Below the pieces are notes generated by a model. That model saw nothing but the letters and a program-made list of their open reading frames with translations. It had not been told where the DNA came from and made no database searches. Positions 1 to 9,172 of a stretch of 64,000 bases of DNA are shown in pieces. Each line of letters opens with the position of its first letter. Within the stretch, counting starts at the first letter, position 1. This DNA comes from JAWSVE01 sp050789445 (GTDB lineage: Bacteria > Pseudomonadota > Gammaproteobacteria > Pseudomonadales > Cellvibrionaceae): NCBI GenBank assembly GCA_050789445.1, contig JAILXR010000001.1, positions 2,666,001 to 2,730,000 on the forward strand, given 5' to 3'. The translations under genes and the position numbers were made by a program.

Positions 1-157
1 TTACCGGTTCTTGACGTTTTTGTTTGTTAAATGCTGCCTGAATCGTTCTTTTTTCTTCTGCTCTACTTAATTGCCAAAAACCTAACGACATTAAAACGGG
101 TAATACAAGCAACGTGAGCACTAGCGTTTTTTTATCTATCTGCAGCTTTAAAGACAT
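1..157 (-). CDS. SURF1 family cytochrome oxidase biogenesis protein (N-terminal part; runs off the left edge)
   Basis: Translating the minus strand from the ATG at 157 gives a protein starting MSLKLQIDKK, then a hydrophobic membrane segment and GFWQLSRAEEKR. This is the typical N-terminus of SURF1: a membrane anchor followed by GxWQLxRxxxK. SURF1 is an inner-membrane protein that helps insert heme a into subunit I of aa3-type cytochrome c oxidase. About 52 codons are present and the reading frame is still open at base 1. It lies next to the cox genes, as expected for an oxidase assembly factor, and is divergent from the small gene at 337. The family call rests only on the N-terminus. Confidence 0.8.
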   Translation of the reverse strand, partial: MSLKLQIDKKTLVLTLLVLPVLMSLGFWQLSRAEEKRTIQAAFNKQKRQEPV

Positions 158-336
158 GCTTTGCGCCTGAATAAATTGAAGATATAAAATCTCTGGGTAT
201 AAATATCGCCAATTCGATAGTATATTGCGGTTTCTATTGCGCTGTGTATTGTCGTTTTATTACATCTTTTAAAAGCTACTTACTGACACAGCATAAATAC
301 AGCTTTATTTCTAATTTACAAAAAGAGAGTTAACTC

Positions 337-561
337 ATGTGGTTGAAAGTCATCATCGTGGTTTTGTTTATTGCAATACTAATCAGCTTATCTAGTGCTC
401 TTGTCTTTTTGTTAAAAGACATGGGTGTAGGTGGTTCACGACGTACACTATATGCCTTAGGTATACGAATTGTATTAGCAGCTGCTCTCGTCTTTGCTAT
501 TTGGTATGGTGTCGAATCAGGTATTCTTCACAATACTGCACCTTGGGGCGGAAAATACTAA
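337..561 (+). CDS. DUF2909 family twin-transmembrane small protein
   Basis: This 74-residue protein has two hydrophobic helices, at about residues 4-26 and 43-63, joined by a short polar loop (KDMGVGGSRRT). That is the layout of the DUF2909 'twin transmembrane' family, commonly found between coxC and SURF1 in Pseudomonas relatives. Its function is unknown. The position suggests a role around cytochrome oxidase, but that is inference. It points toward coxC, and a palindromic terminator lies between the two genes. A purine-rich stretch (aaagagag) about 10 bases upstream can serve as ribosome binding site. Confidence 0.8.
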   Translation: MWLKVIIVVLFIAILISLSSALVFLLKDMGVGGSRRTLYALGIRIVLAAALVFAIWYGVESGILHNTAPWGGKY

Positions 562-624
562 CTACAAAATTCTTTTTTGAAGCGGCAACTTATTTAAGAA
601 AATTTAAAACTCGTTTTTAAAGAT

Positions 625-652
625 AAAAAAGCAGGCCTAGGCCTGCTTTTTT
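625..652. terminator. Bidirectional intrinsic terminator between the DUF2909 gene and coxC
   Basis: The 16-base perfect palindrome GCAGGCCTAGGCCTGC is preceded by six A and followed by six T. It therefore reads as a hairpin plus U-tract on both strands, and fits as the shared end of two convergent genes (561 on plus, 703 on minus). Confidence 0.85.
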
Positions 653-702
653 ATTATTTTTGTTTAACAAATGATTCGCAAACTAAATCAAGAATTTATA
701 GT

Positions 703-1608
703 CTATGAACCAAGGATATAAACAAATAAGAATAAGCCTACCCAGACCACATCAACAAAATGCCAATACCAACTGGCAGATTCAAAGCCAAAGCAATCAT
801 GGTGATTAAAGTGTCCCTTTAAAACTGAACGCAAAAACATAACTAGCAACATAAATGTGCCGAGTGTTACATGCATTCCATGGAAACCGGTCAACATGAA
901 GAATGTCGTTCCATAAACGCCCGCTTCTAATGTTAAACCTAATTCTTTATAAGCATGGATATATTCTTCAACTTGGCAAAATACAAAAGCGATACCTAAA
1001 GCAACGGTTAAACCTAACCAAATGTTAAATTGCTTACGATTATCTTTCTTTAACGCCATGTGGGCAAAATGTACAGTGAAGCTCGAAGTCAAAAGTAAAA
1101 TCGTATTGATTAATGGAAGGCCTTTCCAACCCATAGATTGATGAGCGCCAGGGTATTTGATGTCTTGCCCTTCTGCAGCTGTCGCCATATCTGGTGTTGT
1201 TATTACAGGCCACTCACTCGTGAAGCCAGGCCATAACAGCTCACCTGTCATTGCATTAGAACCTTCACCTGCCAACCAAGGCACAGCCAAATTTCTGAGA
1301 TACCAAAGTGCCCCAAAAAATGCTGCGAAGAACATAACTTCCGAGAAAATAAACCAGCCCATTCCCCAAACATATGAACGTTTTAACTGGTCGCTATTTA
1401 GTCCAGCCATATTTTCTTTAATAACTGTTGCAAACCAGTTCCACAATACGATTGCCATCACTAAGCTGCCGCTGAAGAACAACGTCATGCCCATGTCATT
1501 CCCATTGATCCAGTTTGCAGCACCAAATACTGTTAAAAACAGGCCTATGCTGGCAAATATCGGAAACTTGCTTTGTTCCGGTACGTAATAGCCACCTTCA
1601 CTCGCCAT
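703..1608 (-). CDS. coxC: Cytochrome c oxidase subunit III
   Basis: The 301-residue multi-pass inner-membrane protein is subunit III of the proton-pumping aa3-type cytochrome c oxidase. Seven hydrophobic segments are visible. Family sequences include the N-terminal SKFPIF region, ERSYVWGMGWFIFSE-like helix 3, and C-terminal GFHGMHVTLG and ASWYWHFVDVVWVGLF, the COX3 signature with conserved His and Glu. Subunit III binds lipid and stabilises proton uptake through subunit I. The start is supported by GGAGAG seven bases before ATG. It is the last gene of the coxB-coxA-ctaG-coxC series and ends at a shared terminator. Confidence 0.97.
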   Translation of the reverse strand: MASEGGYYVPEQSKFPIFASIGLFLTVFGAANWINGNDMGMTLFFSGSLVMAIVLWNWFATVIKENMAGLNSDQLKRSYVWGMGWFIFSEVMFFAAFFGALWYLRNLAVPWLAGEGSNAMTGELLWPGFTSEWPVITTPDMATAAEGQDIKYPGAHQSMGWKGLPLINTILLLTSSFTVHFAHMALKKDNRKQFNIWLGLTVALGIAFVFCQVEEYIHAYKELGLTLEAGVYGTTFFMLTGFHGMHVTLGTFMLLVMFLRSVLKGHFNHHDCFGFESASWYWHFVDVVWVGLFLFVYILGS

Positions 1609-1734
1609 CTTCTCTCTCCACTTTTCTATAAAATCTAGCTGTTACTAAAGTATTAAACATTAATTAACTAAAGGTTTAACAGCTAAAATTAAAATCACGA
1701 TTTATTACAATGATTCAAAGTAAAATATAAAATT

Positions 1735-2289
1735 TTAACGCTGACTCATCTCGTTTTCTTCTACAACATCTGTGATATCAAAAATTGTATACGACGCCGT
1801 TATATTTTTTATGCTTTTTGGCAGCTCTGGATCGACGTAAAATTGCAAATTCATATTTGCACTTTCGCCTGCTTCCAAAGGCTGGTTGTCAAAACAAAAA
1901 CATTCTATCTTGTGAAAATACGGTGCTGAGGTACTAGGGACAAAACTAGGAATCGCTCTCGACACCATCATTTTCTCTGTTGTGTTTTTTGCAAAAAAAC
2001 TGGTATTAACTTTCTCGCCAGGTTTTACAATCATCACAGCATCATTTGGTTTAAATTCCCATGGCATTTGTTCATTGTTTGTTGCAATAAACGTTACCCG
2101 GATTTCTCTAGACTCATCAACTTCAACCACTTGAACTTCGGCTGCTGTCGTTTGGCCTTTGCCATTTAAACCTGTGATCTCACAAAATACATCATAGATA
2201 GGCGGTAAAATGTAAATGGCAAAAACAAACATTGAAATGGCTAGTACCGATAATTTTGTAACGGTTTTGCCAATGTTTGAAATTGCCAT
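1735..2289 (-). CDS. ctaG: Cytochrome c oxidase assembly protein CtaG (Cox11 family)
   Basis: This 184-residue protein has one N-terminal membrane helix (about residues 12-32) and a periplasmic beta-rich domain, typical of CtaG/Cox11. The copper-binding CFCF motif is at about residues 130-133 (KIECFCFDNQPLEAGE), and the family segment ITGLNGKG follows the membrane helix. Cox11 proteins deliver copper to the CuB site of subunit I. The gene sits between coxA (39 bases upstream) and coxC (126 bases downstream), the usual place in Pseudomonas-like cox operons. Confidence 0.96.
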   Translation of the reverse strand: MAISNIGKTVTKLSVLAISMFVFAIYILPPIYDVFCEITGLNGKGQTTAAEVQVVEVDESREIRVTFIATNNEQMPWEFKPNDAVMIVKPGEKVNTSFFAKNTTEKMMVSRAIPSFVPSTSAPYFHKIECFCFDNQPLEAGESANMNLQFYVDPELPKSIKNITASYTIFDITDVVEENEMSQR

Positions 2290-2328
2290 GTTTATTACCT
2301 ATTTAATGCTTTTATTTAGAGCTCAGCG

Positions 2329-3882
2329 TTACTTAACTTCTGGTGGCGTACTAAATGTATGGTAAGGCGCCGGAGAAGGTACAGTCCATTCCAAACCTTC
2401 TGCCCCATCCCACACTTTTTCTTCAGGTGCTTTTTCACCAGCAATAATAGTGTGGATAACGTTGTACAAGAATAATACTTGCGACAATCCAAACATGAAT
2501 GCGCCAATACTCGACATCATATTGAAATCAGCAAATTGTGTTGCATAGTCAGGGATACGACGAGGCATACCTGCAAGACCAACAAAATGTTGAGGGAAAA
2601 ACGTCAAGTTAAAGCCGACAAAAGCAACCCAAAATTGAACCTGTCCCATTGTTTCGTTGTAACGACGACCAGTCCATTTTGGCAGCCAGTAATAAACACC
2701 TGCCGCCAAACTAAAGATCGCACCCGCTACCATGGTGTAATGAAAGTGAGCAACGATGAAATAGGTATCGTGATACTGAACATCCGACGGTGCAATTGAC
2801 ATCATCAGACCAGTGAAACCACCAACAGTAAACAGAATTACAAATGCGATAGAGAACAACATCGGCGTTTCAAATGTCATTGAGCCTTTCCACATCGTCG
2901 TGATCCAGTTGAAAACTTTCACACCTGTTGGAACAGCAATCAACATAGTCGCGTACATAAAGTACAGCTCACCCGCTAATGGCATTCCCACTGTAAACAT
3001 GTGGTGAGCCCAAACGATGAAGCTCAAGAACGCAATACTCGCAGTCGCGTAGACCATTGAAGAATAACCAAACAATGGCTTGCGTGAGAATGCTGGTATC
3101 ACTTGAGAGACAACACCGAAGCCTGGAAGGATGATGATGTACACCTCTGGATGCCCGAAGAACCAGAATACATGCTGGAATAAAACGGGATCACCACCAC
3201 CGGCGGCATCAAAGAACGATGTACCGAAGTGAATATCCATCAACATCATGGTGACTGCCCCCGCTAATACCGGCATAACGGCAACAAGCAAGAATGCAGT
3301 GATCAACCAAGTCCAAACAAACAAAGGCATTTTCATTAACGACATACCAGGAGCACGTAAATTCAGCACTGTGGCAATGATGTTAATTGAGCCCATGATT
3401 GATGAAGCCCCCATAATGTGAACCGCAAAAATAAAGAAGGTCACCGATGGAGGAGCATAGGTTGTTGAAAGTGGTGCGTAGAATGTCCAGCCAAAGTTTG
3501 GAGCGCCGCCCTCCATAAAAAATGTTGAAGTCAACATTAAGAATGCAAAAGGAAGAATCCAAAAACTCCAGTTATTCATTCTTGGCAAAGCCATATCTGG
3601 AGCACCGATCATTAACGGAACCATCCAGTTAGCAAGCCCAACAAACGCCGGCATAATGGCGCCAAACACCATTACGAGACCATGCATTGTTGTCATCTGA
3701 TTAAAAAATTCTGGCTCAACAATTTGCAATCCTGGTTGAAATAATTCCGCGCGAATAACCATCGCGAAAAAACCACCCATTAAAAACATTGCGAAACTGA
3801 ACCAAAGGTAAAGTGTACCGATATCTTTGTGGTTAGTAGTAAACAACCACCGGCTGATACCTTTTGCAGGACCATGTGCCAT
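2329..3882 (-). CDS. coxA: Cytochrome c oxidase subunit I
   Basis: The 517-residue catalytic subunit of aa3-type oxidase carries the heme a and heme a3/CuB sites. Visible family signatures include GLVMVFGAIMPAFVG near the first heme ligand, HPEVYIIILPGFGVVS with the His-Tyr cross-link and Glu of the proton channel, the HHMFTVG His pair that ligates CuB, and VAHFHYTMVAGA with the heme ligands. Twelve hydrophobic segments are expected and are consistent with the sequence. Only 12 bases separate it from coxB, so the two are probably co-transcribed. Confidence 0.98.
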   Translation of the reverse strand: MAHGPAKGISRWLFTTNHKDIGTLYLWFSFAMFLMGGFFAMVIRAELFQPGLQIVEPEFFNQMTTMHGLVMVFGAIMPAFVGLANWMVPLMIGAPDMALPRMNNWSFWILPFAFLMLTSTFFMEGGAPNFGWTFYAPLSTTYAPPSVTFFIFAVHIMGASSIMGSINIIATVLNLRAPGMSLMKMPLFVWTWLITAFLLVAVMPVLAGAVTMMLMDIHFGTSFFDAAGGGDPVLFQHVFWFFGHPEVYIIILPGFGVVSQVIPAFSRKPLFGYSSMVYATASIAFLSFIVWAHHMFTVGMPLAGELYFMYATMLIAVPTGVKVFNWITTMWKGSMTFETPMLFSIAFVILFTVGGFTGLMMSIAPSDVQYHDTYFIVAHFHYTMVAGAIFSLAAGVYYWLPKWTGRRYNETMGQVQFWVAFVGFNLTFFPQHFVGLAGMPRRIPDYATQFADFNMMSSIGAFMFGLSQVLFLYNVIHTIIAGEKAPEEKVWDGAEGLEWTVPSPAPYHTFSTPPEVK

Positions 3883-3894
3883 TGCTTACTCCTC

Positions 3895-5055
3895 CTATTT
3901 AACTTGTAAGACGTCGATGGGCTGAACAGTGTCGCCCATGTTGTTACCCCAGGAATTACGCTGGAACGTAACAACTGCCGCTAGATCAACCGGTGAAAGC
4001 TGCTCACCAAATGCTTGCATCGCTGTACCACTCACACCTTTAACAATAAGTTTTAGGTGATCGGCAACAGGCCCTGTTGCAACAGGACTGCCTTTAATGG
4101 CAGGGAATGCACCAGGAACTCCTTCACCGGTGGGGCCATGACAAGCTGCACAAGCGCGATTATAAACATCCTCGCCTTGGGCATAGAGCTGATCGAAAGT
4201 GAATGTTTGTCCCGCAAGCTCAGCCATTTTCTCGGCTTCTTCTTTTTTCTTACCAATCCATTCATCAAACTCTGCTTGCTCAACCGCTTTTACAACGATT
4301 GGCATAAAGCCGTGATCTTTACCGCATAGTTCGGCACATTGGCCACGATAGACACCAGGTTCCTCGATATATGCCCAAGATTCATTAACGAAACCAGGAA
4401 TCGCATCTTTCTTAACAGCAAATGCAGGAACAAACCATGCGTGAAGAACATCGTTAGCTGTAATTAAGAACCGGATTTTTTGTTTAATCGGGAGTATAAG
4501 GGGCTCATCAACTTCAAGAAGATAATTTGGTACAGAGAATGGGTCGATACCCGAATCTAATTGGCGGGCTTCGTTATGCTCTGGATGTAAACTAGAAAAA
4601 AAGCTGACATCTTTACCGAGATACTCGTATTTCCACTTCCACTGATAACCTGTCACAACAACATCAAGATCTACATCTGAATCAGTGTCATAGATTTTGA
4701 CAAGTGCTGTTGTGGCTGGAAAAGCCATAGCAACAAGGATAACAAACGGTACGATCGTCCAAGCAGCTTCTAAACCTAAATGCTCATGGAACTGAGACGC
4801 TTCGTGACCTCTGGATTTACGATGCATAAACATGGTGTAAATCATTGCGCCGAAGACGACCACTCCAATGACAACACAGATCCAAAAGATCAACATGTGC
4901 AGATCATAAATTTCATGACTGACAGGAGTCACACCCTGGGTCAAATTGACCCCCCAACGCTTAGCCTCTTCTGCAAACGTCTGATGACTAAATATGCTCA
5001 TCAACGCGGCAGAACCAAGCAGCTGGTGGAAAAGCGGTTTTGCTCTTCTCAACAT
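3895..5055 (-). CDS. coxB: Cytochrome c oxidase subunit II with fused C-terminal cytochrome c domain
   Basis: The order of parts is a signal peptide ending near HQTFA, two membrane helices, the cupredoxin CuA domain and a cytochrome c domain. The CuA ligands are in QCAELCGKDHGFM (about residues 239-251), and the heme motif CAACH is at about 302-306, followed by GPTGEG. The fusion allows electrons to enter through the protein's own heme c. An in-frame GTG at 5094 would add 13 residues. I prefer the ATG at 5055 because CGGAGA lies ten bases upstream and it gives a normal-length signal peptide. It is the first gene of the cox operon. Confidence 0.95.
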   Translation of the reverse strand: MLRRAKPLFHQLLGSAALMSIFSHQTFAEEAKRWGVNLTQGVTPVSHEIYDLHMLIFWICVVIGVVVFGAMIYTMFMHRKSRGHEASQFHEHLGLEAAWTIVPFVILVAMAFPATTALVKIYDTDSDVDLDVVVTGYQWKWKYEYLGKDVSFFSSLHPEHNEARQLDSGIDPFSVPNYLLEVDEPLILPIKQKIRFLITANDVLHAWFVPAFAVKKDAIPGFVNESWAYIEEPGVYRGQCAELCGKDHGFMPIVVKAVEQAEFDEWIGKKKEEAEKMAELAGQTFTFDQLYAQGEDVYNRACAACHGPTGEGVPGAFPAIKGSPVATGPVADHLKLIVKGVSGTAMQAFGEQLSPVDLAAVVTFQRNSWGNNMGDTVQPIDVLQVK

Positions 5056-5876
5056 CGCCCGTATTCTCCGTATTTCTATTAAAATAATTTTCACTCACAT
5101 CAGAACAATTTTGATGTGGATCGACAACGCCAAACTTGATGACGTGCATTTCAATTTACTGGTGCCAACTCTCAGTAATCCTTAATTAAATCATTCGATA
5201 ATATCGAAGGCTACTTAAGGCGTCTAAGATAAGTACGTCGTATCACTTAAAAACGACCACCACCAAAACTGTCATGCATGACTAATAACTTAGCCAAATT
5301 TCAACAAACTTAATCTACTGACATCTAACTATAGAGGAGTCTGCGCCCCCTTGTTTAACAATGACTCATCAATACGACCTTTTTGTGCAACATTAAATCT
5401 GCACTTTTTAAAGGTGAAAGCCACTGGGGCGCGTATTTTACAGATTTAGAAATAAATTTCAGTACTTTCAGTGAGTAATGTACTCTTTATATAGTAATTA
5501 TTTATCTTTTAAGGATCAAAATTGCCTGTCCCCTTATGTTTATCGGTCAACCCATATCAATAAATCTAAACGAGAAGTATTCTCTTACAACAGTTTTCTA
5601 GGCGTTCCTATTTTTTTAAAGCTGGAGAATGCACCTTGTAAGCCTTGCTTATAATATTTGCATCATTCAGAAGGCTATAGATATTCGATTCAATAGAATA
5701 ATCCGTTCTTAACTCAACCTTGTGTTTACCCTTATTTAAGTTACTTTTAGGGTGTCGTTGTAGAAAACTCTTAGACGGCATCAAATGTATTTGCGGGGAC
5801 ACGCTGTCGCAATTATTCTAGATCAACCAGCTAGATCGTTATTTCCCCCTTACCCTAAACCCCAATTAGTACTTTC
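5056..5876. other. Long intergenic region upstream of coxB, no convincing gene
   Basis: About 820 bases separate coxB (minus) from the unknown gene at 5877 (plus), so promoters for both should lie here. An inverted repeat TTCGATA-A-TATCGAA occupies 5194-5208, within 140 bases of the coxB start, and could be an operator. GCGCCCC at 5343-5349 and GGGGCGC at 5426-5432 form a distant inverted pair. The only notable open frame is a 64-codon minus-strand one (5608-5802). It starts with GTG, lacks a ribosome binding site and resembles nothing I know. No RNA gene was recognised. Confidence 0.5.
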
Positions 5877-6569
5877 ATGAGTGAAACACAGACTTTACAG
5901 ATTCGTGACTCTATTCGGATGACTAAAAATCTACCGAATTATTCGTCTGAGTTTCACAACAACATAGAAAAACAAATATCACACCTTCATAACTCTATTC
6001 ACCTTCCTGAAAAGAACCCAGAGCGCGCCCTAGAGGATTTTGCGCTTCGCTACATAGATCATGTCCCTAATTTTATTGACGCGCTACGAGGCTTGACGAA
6101 GGAAGCAGGAATTTATGAATACACTTCCATTTTCCTTACTATTGCTGAGGATTTTTTTACAAAGCCACCAGAAATAGTAACCAAGAAAAATGGGTTACTA
6201 GGCCTATTGAGCCAAGCTTTTTTAGCGCATCGATTGATTGAAGAGATCAATGATCGCGTCATTGCTCATTGCGGAATTCCTCTCGCGCCAATGGATATGA
6301 CACGAGCAAATTTAATCGTGCATCAATTATTGGGTGAGCAGTATTCAAATGATTTGGATTTTATTGTTCTCTACGCCATTGAATCTCATATGGACAAAGA
6401 GAACACCATTGAGAATCCTGCTTTTCATAACTTTGTCGAAAAGCACAAACGCAATGGCTGGTCGGTAGAATTAGATAGGTGGCCCTGCTTAGCAGAAAAC
6501 CTGTCGATCAATATTAATTTTGAACCTGAAGACCAAGAGGTTGCTAAACCTCCAGAGACTTGGCATTAG
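5877..6569 (+). CDS. Hypothetical protein, 230 residues, function unknown
   Basis: This is a soluble, probably helical protein with no signal peptide or membrane segment and no metal-binding or nucleotide-binding motif that I can see. Segments such as ALEDFALRYIDHVPNFIDALRG and LLSQAFLAHRLIEEINDRV look like amphipathic helices. I think similar unannotated proteins occur beside cox and prlC loci in marine gammaproteobacteria, but I cannot name a family. No strong ribosome binding site precedes the ATG, so the start is uncertain; an ATG at 5919 is the next choice. Its stop codon overlaps that of the convergent yheV gene. Confidence 0.75.
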   Translation: MSETQTLQIRDSIRMTKNLPNYSSEFHNNIEKQISHLHNSIHLPEKNPERALEDFALRYIDHVPNFIDALRGLTKEAGIYEYTSIFLTIAEDFFTKPPEIVTKKNGLLGLLSQAFLAHRLIEEINDRVIAHCGIPLAPMDMTRANLIVHQLLGEQYSNDLDFIVLYAIESHMDKENTIENPAFHNFVEKHKRNGWSVELDRWPCLAENLSININFEPEDQEVAKPPETWH

Positions 6570-6892
6570 TTTTTTTTAGGTGAAACATTTCCGATGATTT
6601 TTACGATCTGCAAATCATTCTTCTTATCCAGCAGCGTACTCTCTTTCTTTGAATTGGCTTCCAACAATTCTTTATTCACGCGCGTTGGCAATTCTTTTTC
6701 AATGGCAGACGTAGAAACCGATTCTTTTGAAGATACATTTTGACTGTCAAAATGTGCTTTTTCTTCGAAGTCGCATTCGACACATTGCCTAATGTCAACT
6801 CCCTCGTCCTGAAACATCATAATGGTGTCCATTGAAGAACAACGAGGGCAGACAGCGCCCGCAATAAAACGACGTTTTTTAGTATGATTCAT
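6566..6892 (-). CDS. yheV: YheV-type putative zinc-ribbon protein with extended C-terminus
   Basis: The first 50 residues (KRRFIAGAVCPRCSSMDT, then IRQCVECDF) match the YheV family, with two CxxC pairs forming a zinc ribbon. YheV is regularly encoded right after prlC in gammaproteobacteria, and here it starts two bases after the prlC stop, so the two are surely co-transcribed. Its function is not established. The usual protein is about 65-70 residues; this one has 108. The extra tail is Ser/Lys/Glu-rich and ends in IVKIIGNVSPKKN. It overlaps the convergent gene at 5877-6569 by a few bases at their stops. Confidence 0.85.
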   Translation of the reverse strand: MNHTKKRRFIAGAVCPRCSSMDTIMMFQDEGVDIRQCVECDFEEKAHFDSQNVSSKESVSTSAIEKELPTRVNKELLEANSKKESTLLDKKNDLQIVKIIGNVSPKKN

Positions 6893-6894
6893 CG

Positions 6895-9015
6895 TTAAAC
6901 TCTATCCGCTGTTTGTTTTGAAATACCATTATGGCGTAACAAGGATTCAATGTTTGGCTCTCGTCCACGGAAAGCGACAAATAAATCCATCGCATCTTCC
7001 GACCCGCCTTTTTCTAAAATATTTTTTTGAAAACGAAGAGATGCATCGTCATCAAAAATCCCTTGCTCTTCAAAAAGCGAAAACGCATCGCTCGATAGCA
7101 CTTCAGCCCATTTATAACTGTAATAACCTGCTGCATAGCCACCCGCAAAAATGTGCGAAAAACTATTTTGAAATTTATTGTAATCCGGCGGAATAGACAC
7201 TGCGACTTTACTTCGAACATCATTTAATAATGCTTGAGGATCTATCGTATTTTCAGGGTCATATTCCAGATGCAATCGAAAATCAAAAAGTGCAAACTCT
7301 ACTTGTCTAACCGTTTGCATGGCCGACTGATAGTTTTTTGCCTTTAACATTTTATCAAGCAGCTCTTTGGGCAAAGGCGCGCCCGTTTTATAGTGCGACG
7401 AAATCATTGGAATAACTTCTTCTTGCCAGCACCAATTTTCTAAAAACTGACTTGGTAATTCAACCGCATCCCAAGCAACACCATTGATCCCACTGACAGC
7501 AGGGCAATCAATTTCCGTCAACATATGATGCAGCCCATGACCAAACTCATGGAACAATGTAGTGACCTCCATATGCTTTAGTAAAGAGGGTGTCGCTTCT
7601 GTAGGCGCTGTAAAATTACACGTTAAATAGGCAACGGGAATTTGTAATCCATCTAGATTGGAAGCATGTTTATCCGTTATACGACGTACTCGGCAATCAT
7701 CCATCCATGCTCCGCCGCGTTTATTTTCACGCGCATAAATATCAAAATAAAAACCTGCAATGGTTTTACCATCACGCTTAATCGAGTAAAAATTGGCATC
7801 GGGATGCCAAGTTTCAACCTCTGGTTTTTTTTCAAATGTGACATTAAACAATTTACTGGCAACTTCAAACAAACCATTGATCACTTTGTTTGCAGGGAAA
7901 TAAGGCCGTAGCTCTTCTTCTGATAATGCAAATACAGCTTCACGTCGTTTTTCCGAATAGTAAGCAATATCCCAAGCTGATAATTCTTCTATGCCAAATT
8001 CTTTTTTAGCAAACAGCTTTAACTCATTCATTTCTGTTTTAGCTGCTGGCAATGCTGTTTCCGCAAGTTCGTTTAAAAAACTTAAAACTTCTTCTGGTGT
8101 TGATGCCATTTTCGTAGCTAATGAGCGCTCGGCGTAATTATCAAAATCTAATAGATTCGCTAACTCATGTTTTAAAGATAGGATTTCAGAAATGAGTGGC
8201 GAATTATTCCACTGCTCTAAATCTATATTTTTATCAATCGATTCACCTAAAGAAGATGCACGTGTTGCATACGCTCGGTATAGTTCTTCACGCAGTGCTC
8301 TATTTTCTGCATACGTCATCACAGCCAAATAAGATGGTATATCGAGTGTAATGGCATAACCTGTTAACCCCTTGCTGTCAGCCGCTTGTTTTGCGCTTTC
8401 TATTGCAGTGGCAGACAACCCCGCTAATTCACTTTTATTTTCAATGAGCTTGTACCAACCTTGCGTTGCATCCAGTACGTTATTCGAAAACTGCGTAGAC
8501 AATTCCGACAAACGCTGTTTGATTTCTGCATAGCGATGTTTGCTTTTTTCTTCTAAACCAACACCCGCTAATTTAAAATCTCTTACGCTATTTGAGATCG
8601 TTTTTTTCTGGGCTACTGACAATAATGCGAACTCATCACCATTCAATAGCGACTCATAAGCACGATACAATTCCTCATTTTGAGACACTTCCGTGGAATA
8701 TTCCGTTAGCAGTTGAATTGCTTGAGTATAAGCATCTCGAAGCTCATCTGAGTTCATTACCGAGTTTAAATGACCAATAGGTGACCACGCTTTTGATAGA
8801 CGATCTTCCCGCGCTTCAAACGGAACAACCAATGAATCCCATGTAGGTTGTTTAAGCTGTGATAATTGCTCCGCCAATGCTTTTCGATTCTCATCAATAA
8901 TCGCCTGTATTGCTGGCACAACATGCTCTGGTTTTATTTTTGAAAACAGCGGCAAATCTGCATCTTGTAGTAATGGATTAGCACTTAACGAATTATCTAA
9001 CGAATGATTACTCAA
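6895..9015 (-). CDS. prlC: Oligopeptidase A (M3 family zinc metallopeptidase)
   Basis: The 706-residue protein is full length for oligopeptidase A, a cytosolic zinc peptidase that degrades short peptides, including cleaved signal peptides. The zinc-binding motif FHEFGHGLHHM is at about residues 487-497, with the downstream Glu ligand expected in the VAWDAVELPSQFLENW segment. The N-terminal part contains PLFSKIKPEHVVPAI, typical of the family. It is the first gene of a prlC-yheV pair and is divergent from the carbonic-anhydrase-like gene at 9173, with 157 bases between them for two promoters. Confidence 0.96.
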   Translation of the reverse strand: MSNHSLDNSLSANPLLQDADLPLFSKIKPEHVVPAIQAIIDENRKALAEQLSQLKQPTWDSLVVPFEAREDRLSKAWSPIGHLNSVMNSDELRDAYTQAIQLLTEYSTEVSQNEELYRAYESLLNGDEFALLSVAQKKTISNSVRDFKLAGVGLEEKSKHRYAEIKQRLSELSTQFSNNVLDATQGWYKLIENKSELAGLSATAIESAKQAADSKGLTGYAITLDIPSYLAVMTYAENRALREELYRAYATRASSLGESIDKNIDLEQWNNSPLISEILSLKHELANLLDFDNYAERSLATKMASTPEEVLSFLNELAETALPAAKTEMNELKLFAKKEFGIEELSAWDIAYYSEKRREAVFALSEEELRPYFPANKVINGLFEVASKLFNVTFEKKPEVETWHPDANFYSIKRDGKTIAGFYFDIYARENKRGGAWMDDCRVRRITDKHASNLDGLQIPVAYLTCNFTAPTEATPSLLKHMEVTTLFHEFGHGLHHMLTEIDCPAVSGINGVAWDAVELPSQFLENWCWQEEVIPMISSHYKTGAPLPKELLDKMLKAKNYQSAMQTVRQVEFALFDFRLHLEYDPENTIDPQALLNDVRSKVAVSIPPDYNKFQNSFSHIFAGGYAAGYYSYKWAEVLSSDAFSLFEEQGIFDDDASLRFQKNILEKGGSEDAMDLFVAFRGREPNIESLLRHNGISKQTADRV

Positions 9016-9172
9016 TGTATTTCTACCTTTTTAATTTTTTAATTTATATTTGTTTACACTCAACAACGGATTAACGCTATGTTAAGTTACTCAATCTTTA
9101 TTTGTCTTTAAGCAGTGCTTTTAAATTCAACGCTTTCTTATATCGTTTTTAGCACACAGGAATACTTTATCT

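Noticed and set aside
5608..5802. 64-codon minus-strand open frame in the coxB upstream region
   Set aside because: It begins with GTG, has no ribosome binding site and does not resemble any family known to me.
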